A DNA stretch of 6,763 bases, from assembly GCA_036503065.1 (NCBI GenBank), contig DASXXM010000105.1, forward strand, positions 1-6,763. Reading direction: 5' to 3'. Source of the DNA: DATEPR01 sp036503065 (GTDB taxonomy: Bacteria > Actinomycetota > Actinomycetes > Mycobacteriales > Pseudonocardiaceae). Made by a program: the position numbers and the translations under genes. The notes under the pieces are model-generated. The model had not been told where the DNA came from and searched no databases. It saw nothing but the letters and a program-made list of their open reading frames with translations. Shown one piece after another: positions 1 through 3,511 of this stretch (position 1 is its first letter; every line of letters begins with the position of its first letter).

Positions 1-24
1 CCCGTTTTCTCGTCGCGTACTGCT

Positions 25-657
25 GTGCGGGCTCGTGTTGTGGTGGTGCCTGATGTTGGGGAGGGGCTTGACCGGTATGACTTGGTGATTGGGGCGTTGG
101 TGGCTGTTGGTGCCGAGGTCACCGGGTTGGCTCGGCGGGACACCTTGATTGTCGACTTCGAGCCGGTGGTGGATGAACTGGCCGAAATCGTGGACCAGGA
201 TGATCGGCTGCCGGTGGTGTTGGTGGGGCAGGCGGTGGGCGCCATGGTCGTGGTCCGGTACGCACAGCGCCATCCCGGGCGGGCCGCTGCGCTGGTGCTC
301 TCGGCGCCGGTGTTGGGGCCTTGGCCTGCGCTGGATCTGTTGTCCGAGTTGGTGATTCCGGATCAGCCGTACGGGGCGTTCGAGCGGGAGACGTTGGCGG
401 CGGTCGAAGAGTGCCTTGCCACGATCGACTTCGATCATCCGCTCGGGGACGAACTGCCTGCGCTCTGGCTGCACAGCGCGGATGACGTGCGGGTGCCGTT
501 GGCCGACACGCGCGCCGGGTTGGATCGGGTGCGGGGGCTTCGGTTCGAGGAGCGGATTCAGCCGGGTGACCGGCATGACCTGTTGCGTGATCCGGCCGCG
601 CTGGCCGAGGTGGCCGGGTTCGTGGCGCGGGTCGTTCAGGGTTCGACGGGGGCCTGA
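25..657 (+). CDS. alpha/beta-hydrolase-fold protein, probable pseudoenzyme, possibly 5' partial
   Basis: The 210 residues resemble the monoacylglycerol-lipase-like (Hydrolase_4) branch of alpha/beta hydrolases. A first strand (RARVVVVPDVGEG) sits where VLVHGxGEH is usual, then RYDLVIGALVAVGAEV, a nucleophile-elbow region (LPVVLVGQAVGAMVVVRYA), an acid loop (LWLHSADDVRVP, D153/D154) and a late histidine (PGDRHDLLRD, H184). The family's GxSxG is here G68-Q-A-V-G72, so the nucleophilic serine is alanine (codon gcg), and the oxyanion HG motif reads PD. Seen: acid and His kept, Ser lost. Inferred: not a serine hydrolase; it may bind a ligand or be non-functional. The frame is open to base 1 (no stop upstream of the GTG at 25), so the true start may lie outside the window. 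It overlaps the convergent gene by 22 bp. Its codons (many TTG, GTT, GAT, GGG) are less GC3-rich than those of the genes to the right. Confidence 0.8.
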   Translation: MRARVVVVPDVGEGLDRYDLVIGALVAVGAEVTGLARRDTLIVDFEPVVDELAEIVDQDDRLPVVLVGQAVGAMVVVRYAQRHPGRAAALVLSAPVLGPWPALDLLSELVIPDQPYGAFERETLAAVEECLATIDFDHPLGDELPALWLHSADDVRVPLADTRAGLDRVRGLRFEERIQPGDRHDLLRDPAALAEVAGFVARVVQGSTGA

Positions 658-1013
658 CCGTCCAGGAACCTCGCGACCAGGCCGCGGACCACCGTCGCCA
701 TCGAGAAACCGTGGTCGGCGGACCACTGGCGCAGCCGGGCGTGCAGGTCCGCCGGCAGCCGTACCGGTACCACCTGCTGCGAGCCGCTCGGCGACCGACC
801 GTAGAGCTCGCGGAAGCTCTCCGGGCCGGGTGCCAGCACGTGCAGCAGCTCCTCGTTCTGCCGTCGGCCCAGCGTGGCGAGGCTGGGGGCCGCGCTGGTC
901 GACCTGGACAGGACCCATGCGGTGACGCGCTGGCGTTCGTCGGACGTCAGGCTCTCCAAAGCTTGGGCCAACAACTCCTGCACGGTCCGTGCCGGCTTCT
1001 CCGACTTGGTCAT
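636..1013 (-). CDS. ribbon-helix-helix (CopG/Arc-type) DNA-binding protein
   Basis: A 125-residue protein starting at the ATG complementary to 1011-1013. That start has a GGGAG Shine-Dalgarno sequence 6 nt upstream; an in-frame ATG at 1100 would overlap the end of the SDR gene and add 29 unlikely residues. The C-terminus (residues about 79-118) fits a ribbon-helix-helix fold: a beta strand QVVPVRLP, helix A (ADLHARLRQWSADHG) and helix B (SMATVVRGLVARFLDG). The N-terminal 60 residues are helical (TVQELLAQALESLTSDERQRV) and of unknown role, perhaps oligomerisation or effector binding. RHH proteins bind DNA as dimers through the strand pair and often repress their own gene. Tandem CGATATCG-like boxes lie directly upstream. 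It is downstream of the SDR gene on the same strand (61-bp gap), so co-transcription is possible. No toxin partner is visible beside it, so an antitoxin role is not supported. Confidence 0.8.
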   Translation of the reverse strand: MTKSEKPARTVQELLAQALESLTSDERQRVTAWVLSRSTSAAPSLATLGRRQNEELLHVLAPGPESFRELYGRSPSGSQQVVPVRLPADLHARLRQWSADHGFSMATVVRGLVARFLDGQAPVEP

Positions 1014-1019
1014 GCGACG

Positions 1020-1024
1020 CTCCC
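1020..1024 (-). promoter_or_regulatory. Shine-Dalgarno for the RHH gene
   Basis: On the minus strand GGGAG lies 6 nt before the ATG at 1013. It decides the start of the RHH gene against the longer in-frame start at 1100. Confidence 0.6.
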
Positions 1025-1035
1025 AACCGGTGATC

Positions 1036-1077
1036 CGATATCGCTCACGATATCGCGTGATGTCGTCCGCGACATCA
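1036..1077. promoter_or_regulatory. phased CGATATCG-like boxes, candidate operator
   Basis: The gap between the RHH gene and the SDR stop codon holds four related 8-mers: CGATATCG at 1036-1043, CGATATCG at 1048-1055, TGATGTCG at 1059-1066 and CGACATCA at 1070-1077. Start-to-start distances are 12, 11 and 11 bp, about one helical turn. The last two form a perfect 8-bp inverted repeat with a TCCG loop. Ribbon-helix-helix repressors commonly bind such closely spaced repeats cooperatively, so autoregulation by the adjacent RHH protein is a reasonable inference. The terminal hairpin alone could instead help end SDR transcription, although no T-tract follows it. Confidence 0.45.
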
Positions 1078-1818
1078 GAGGCCGCGCATCCCGCCTCCAT
1101 CGACGGTGATCGTCGTGCCCGTCAGGTAGGACGCGGCCGGGGACAGCACGAACGCGGCCACCCGGCCGAACTCGTCCGGGTCGCCGATGCGGCGCAACGG
1201 GATGGCGGCGGATCGCCGCGCGACCACGTCGGGGTCCGTGTACACGGCGGCAACGCGGTCGGTGCGGAACAGGCCGGGCAGCAGGCTGACCACCCGGACA
1301 CCGCGTGGGCCGACCTCGTTCGCCAAGGTCTTCGCGATCATGGCCAGCCCGGGTCGCAGACCGTTGGAAACCGCCAGGTCGGCCAATGGCTCGCGGACCG
1401 ACGTGGACAGCACGAGCGCGATCGCACCGCCCTCGGTCAGCTCGGCGCCGACACGTCGGACCAGGCGCAGGGTGCCCAGGAAGACCGACTCGACAGCCTG
1501 CTCCCACGCCGACAACGGCGTGTCCAGCACCCCACCGGCCTGCGGGCCGCCGACGCTCACCAGCATGCCGTCCAACCGGCCGAACCGCGTCACCGCCGCA
1601 TCGACCAATCGGTCCGGCAGGTCCGGATCGGCATTGTCGCCTGCGACACCGATCGCGCTCGCACCCAAGGTGGCGACCGCTGATGACACGTTCTCCGGTG
1701 ACCGCGACGACACCACGACCCGTGCGCCATCCGCGACCAGCGCGCTCGCCGCCGCGAAGCCGAGACCCTTGCTACCACCCGTGACCAGGTACACCCGACC
1801 GGTCAACCCAAGATCCAC
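1075..1818 (-). CDS. SDR-family oxidoreductase with atypical active site
   Basis: A 247-residue classical-size short-chain dehydrogenase/reductase with a Rossmann fold. T13-GGSKGLG-20 is the TGxxxGxG cofactor motif. S37-S-R39 after the second strand suggests NADP(H) preference. GDNAD at 60-64 is the adenine-contact region, LLPG at 179-182 is the PG motif, and the C-terminal ITVDGGG is typical. The usual NNAG reads SVGGP (88-92). Counting 13 residues from the catalytic-site serine S138 lands on S151 rather than Tyr, and the Lys four further is R155 (SNGLR). YxxxK is therefore SxxxR. From memory, some SDRs share an SNxxR signature, so this may be a subfamily rather than decay. Substrate unknown. 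The start is GTG at 1818, with AAGGGG 6 nt upstream; ATG at 1857 would add 13 residues without a ribosome site. It is divergent from the gene at 1895. Confidence 0.85.
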   Translation of the reverse strand: MDLGLTGRVYLVTGGSKGLGFAAASALVADGARVVVSSRSPENVSSAVATLGASAIGVAGDNADPDLPDRLVDAAVTRFGRLDGMLVSVGGPQAGGVLDTPLSAWEQAVESVFLGTLRLVRRVGAELTEGGAIALVLSTSVREPLADLAVSNGLRPGLAMIAKTLANEVGPRGVRVVSLLPGLFRTDRVAAVYTDPDVVARRSAAIPLRRIGDPDEFGRVAAFVLSPAASYLTGTTITVDGGGMRGL

Positions 1819-1824
1819 ACCGCA

Positions 1825-1830
1825 CCCCTT
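1825..1830 (-). promoter_or_regulatory. Shine-Dalgarno for the SDR gene
   Basis: On the minus strand AAGGGG lies 6 nt before the GTG at 1818. It favours that start over the upstream in-frame ATG at 1857. Confidence 0.55.
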
Positions 1831-1845
1831 CGACAGAACCCACCA

Positions 1846-1868
1846 CCGGGCGGCCATGGCCAGCCCGG
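1846..1868. promoter_or_regulatory. near-perfect palindrome in the divergent promoter gap
   Basis: The 76 bp between two divergent start codons contain CCGGGC-GGCCATGGCC-A-GCCCGG. The core GGCCATGGCC is self-complementary, and the outer hexamers CCGGGC and GCCCGG pair, with one unpaired A at 1862. Its placement between divergent genes suggests a binding site acting on one or both. The same gap also has CGACAGAA twice (1831-1838 and 1877-1884). The identity of any regulator is unknown, and GC-rich palindromes do arise by chance in such a genome. Confidence 0.4.
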
Positions 1869-1879
1869 ACTGCCTGCGA

Positions 1880-1885
1880 CAGAAT
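1880..1885 (+). promoter_or_regulatory. possible -10 element of a leaderless promoter
   Basis: CAGAAT ends 9 nt before the ATG at 1895, and no purine-rich Shine-Dalgarno precedes that ATG. Transcription starting at or next to the A of ATG would fit leaderless translation, which is common in actinobacteria. No convincing -35 box is seen. Confidence 0.3.
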
Positions 1886-1894
1886 TGACCCACT

Positions 1895-2755
1895 ATGACT
1901 GACGACCGCGTCGAACTGCTGGTCACGGTGGTCCTCGCGGCAGAGGGCGAACGAGCCGCCCGCGCCGCGTGCCGGGAGCTGGTCTGGCAGGTCGACGGGC
2001 GGATCGTCGAAGCCACCGACTGCTCGGCCGAGGAGCCGGGCTGCTGGTCGGTGACCCTGCGGGTGCCCAGCGAGGAACGCGCCACGCACAACGTGGCCGC
2101 ACCGCTGGCCAGAGCGGTCCGCCAGTTCGTGCGCGGACTCGGCCCGGATTTCGTCGTGCCCACGGTGTCCTGCGAGCCGCCGACGGCGTGGACCGTGCTT
2201 GACGACCCGGACGCGATCGAGTCCCTGGCCACCGGGGCGGAACGCCTGCTGGTCGAGGCGTGGTACGGCGGTGACCCGTATCCAGCCGGCCCGGCGGAAA
2301 TCCAGGAAAGCAGTCAGGAAAGCGATCCGGAGAAAGCAGAAAAGCCGCCGGAACCGCAGCAACCGGTGCGCCGGCACCGGCCGCCGGCCGGCGACACCGG
2401 ACCGGCACCGAGTTGCCGGCTGACGCTGCGCGTCGACGTGGCAACCTCCCGAGTGGCCGGTGCCCAGTGGCAGGCACGGGCATTGGCCAGCCGTATTTCC
2501 CGTACCGCGACCGTAGCGGGGGTCACCGCGCATGACGGTGTGCTCAGCGTGCTGGTCGATCTCGGCACCGCGCACACGCCGGTGCCGCAGACGGTGCTGA
2601 CCGCGGTGTCCGCATTGGACCGACCGGGGTGGTCCGCACTGCGGTGGGAAGGTGACACAGCGCTGACCACGTGGACGGCGGATCCTCGGCCGGAAGCCGG
2701 CATAACCGAGTTGGAGCTGTCGTCGAGCCCGGACGCTCAGCGTCGCCGGGGGTGA
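1895..2755 (+). CDS. unknown protein with two repeated alpha/beta domains
   Basis: I do not recognise this 286-residue protein. Residues about 6-101 and 173-262 follow the same predicted order of strand, helix, strand, strand, helix, strand. Copy 1 opens with VELLVTVVL and has WSVTLRV in its middle; copy 2 opens with CRLTLRVDV and has VLSVLVDLG. This suggests an internal duplication of a ferredoxin-like (beta-alpha-beta-beta-alpha-beta) unit. The copies are joined by a helix (DPDAIESLATGAERLLVEAW) and a charged, Pro-rich linker at about 128-170. That linker contains a small DNA repeat, CAGGAAAGC at 2303-2311 and 2315-2323, giving QESSQESD. There is no signal peptide, membrane helix or catalytic motif, so it is probably cytosolic. 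It is divergent from the SDR gene and closed by a hairpin 38 bp downstream, so it seems monocistronic. The function call is open; the coding call is firm. Confidence 0.8.
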   Translation: MTDDRVELLVTVVLAAEGERAARAACRELVWQVDGRIVEATDCSAEEPGCWSVTLRVPSEERATHNVAAPLARAVRQFVRGLGPDFVVPTVSCEPPTAWTVLDDPDAIESLATGAERLLVEAWYGGDPYPAGPAEIQESSQESDPEKAEKPPEPQQPVRRHRPPAGDTGPAPSCRLTLRVDVATSRVAGAQWQARALASRISRTATVAGVTAHDGVLSVLVDLGTAHTPVPQTVLTAVSALDRPGWSALRWEGDTALTTWTADPRPEAGITELELSSSPDAQRRRG

Positions 2756-2793
2756 CCATCGCCCAAACCAGCACCGCCGCGGCGGGCATTAGT

Positions 2794-2823
2794 CCGGTCG
2801 GGTAGGTAAGTCTACCCGACCGG
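2794..2823 (+). terminator. perfect 12-bp stem-loop, probable terminator
   Basis: CCGGTCGGGTAG (2794-2805) and CTACCCGACCGG (2812-2823) are exact inverse complements around the loop GTAAGT. The hairpin begins 38 bp after the stop codon at 2755. No T-tract follows, as in many proposed actinobacterial terminators. It could instead be an operator for the operon starting at 2923, since it lies 99 bp upstream of that start. Confidence 0.6.
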
Positions 2824-2922
2824 CCGAGAGCGCGATTCCGTACGGTCACGAAGGCCCCTCGTTTGCCACCCCGCTACGGTCGATAGATCCACATCTCGAC
2901 CAACCAGGAGATCAACCCCAAG
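2824..2922 (+). promoter_or_regulatory. upstream region and ribosome site of the ATPase operon
   Basis: The 99 bp between the hairpin and the ATG at 2923 should hold the operon promoter. TACGGTC occurs twice, at 2841-2847 and 2875-2881, and both fit the loose TANNNT pattern of -10 boxes. TTGCCA at 2863-2868 is -35-like but not well spaced from either. I cannot choose one. AGGAG at 2906-2910 is the likely ribosome-binding site, with a rather long 12-nt spacing to the ATG. Confidence 0.35.
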
Positions 2923-3183
2923 ATGGCAAGCGTTGAGGAAGTTCGAGCCGGCATCGCAGTGGCGACCCAGCAGGCGAACGAGGGCATGGCTGCGCTGCAG
3001 CAGGCCAGTTCGTCACTCGAACAGGCGCAGAGCGCACTCGCTATGGCCACCCAGGGCAGCACGCAGTCCGATGCGGACCAGGCCAACGGCCTGCTCGCCC
3101 AGGCAGTTCGGCAGATCGGCGAAGCGACCCAGAGTGTCAGCGCGGCGATCTCGACCGCCGATAGCTACGCGGCACGGTTGTAG
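2923..3183 (+). CDS. small helical-hairpin protein A of the ATPase module
   Basis: An 86-residue Ala/Gln-rich protein predicted as two long helices, about 2-43 and 51-85, separated by a short turn (GSTQSD). It has no signal peptide and no hydrophobic membrane segment. Size and fold recall WXG100/Esx proteins, but the turn has no WxG and the tail no YxxxD/E signal, so I do not call it an Esx protein. It shares a similar opening with the next product (VEEVRAGIAVA versus IEAIRAATAVV), the same hairpin layout, and a similar last triplet (ARL versus AGL), suggesting paralogues that could pair. It is the first gene of a same-strand series leading to an FtsK-like ATPase. Inferred role: a structural or partner subunit for that ATPase. 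The biochemical function is unknown. Confidence 0.8.
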   Translation: MASVEEVRAGIAVATQQANEGMAALQQASSSLEQAQSALAMATQGSTQSDADQANGLLAQAVRQIGEATQSVSAAISTADSYAARL

Positions 3184-3187
3184 GAGG
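3182..3187 (+). promoter_or_regulatory. AGGAGG ribosome site overlapping a stop codon
   Basis: AGGAGG shares its first two bases with the TAG stop of the preceding gene and lies 4 nt before the ATG at 3192. This is the strongest Shine-Dalgarno sequence in the window and implies tight co-expression of the two small proteins. Confidence 0.75.
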
Positions 3188-3191
3188 ACTC

Positions 3192-3440
3192 ATGTCGATC
3201 GAGGCGATCCGGGCCGCCACGGCGGTGGTACGCGACCAGCTGCTGGCCGCGCACCGCGACGTGACCAACGCACGCGAACGATTGACAGCGGCTCTCCGCA
3301 CGCTGACCGAACTCAGCGGCAACCACTCCGAGTCACTGGTGCCGGCACACCTGGTGCGGGTTGACGATCAACTGGCCGGGTGCCTCGAACTCATCGCCGG
3401 TAGCCTCGACAGCATCGAACGTTTCGTCGCCGGGTTGTGA
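3192..3440 (+). CDS. small helical-hairpin protein B of the ATPase module
   Basis: An 82-residue protein with predicted helices at about 3-41 and 52-82 and a connecting turn SGNHSESLVP. It lies 8 bp after the first small gene. It is more charged than its partner (Arg-rich helix 1; DDQL, SLDSIERF in helix 2) and has a single cysteine in helix 2 (QLAGCLELI). It lacks a WxG motif and any export signal. The similar N-terminus and layout suggest an ancient duplication, with the two products possibly forming a heterodimer as EsxA/EsxB do. This is an analogy, not a demonstrated homology. Its TGA stop overlaps a possible GTG start (3437) of the ATPase gene, but the real ATPase start is more likely at 3512. 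Function unknown. Confidence 0.78.
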   Translation: MSIEAIRAATAVVRDQLLAAHRDVTNARERLTAALRTLTELSGNHSESLVPAHLVRVDDQLAGCLELIAGSLDSIERFVAGL

Positions 3441-3477
3441 GCTGGAATGAGCTAAATGATAGGTTTGATCACAACCC
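3432..3477 (+). repeat. 9-bp inverted repeat in the AT-richer leader before the ATPase gene
   Basis: GGGTTGTGA (3432-3440) and TCACAACCC (3469-3477) are perfect inverse complements around 28 nt. The left arm contains the stop codon of small protein B. Bases 3441-3480 are only 17/40 G+C, far below the flanking genes, and TGAGCT occurs twice 10 bp apart (3438-3443, 3448-3453). This may be an mRNA stem that lowers read-through into the ATPase gene, or a binding site for a regulator. Confidence 0.45.
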
Positions 3478-3500
3478 AAGGGGAGAGCCGAGAGGCACCG

Positions 3501-3505
3501 AGGGG
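3501..3505 (+). promoter_or_regulatory. Shine-Dalgarno deciding a TTG start for the ATPase
   Basis: AGGGG lies exactly 6 nt before TTG at 3512. The upstream GTG at 3437 has no comparable ribosome site, and the 25 codons between them include CTA, AGG, AGA, AAT and TTT, which are unusual for this genome. Confidence 0.55.
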
Positions 3506-3511
3506 TTTCGT

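Noticed and set aside
636..1013. Antitoxin of a toxin-antitoxin pair
   Set aside because: An RHH domain is present, but no small toxin gene adjoins it; the neighbours are an SDR gene and a convergent hydrolase-like gene.
1819..2232. N-terminal extension of the SDR reading frame
   Set aside because: It would overlap the gene at 1895 head-on, and its residues are Ser/Thr/Arg-rich low complexity. The GTG at 1818 has a good ribosome site directly before the Rossmann motif.
2874..3086. 70-codon minus-strand frame, Cys/Ser/Ala-rich
   Set aside because: Antisense to the first small helical gene, with no ribosome site and no domain features.
2923..3440. Calling the small proteins WXG100/EsxA-EsxB
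   Set aside because: No WxG in either turn, no YxxxD/E tail and no ESX membrane components in the window. Only size, hairpin shape and proximity to an FtsK-type ATPase agree.
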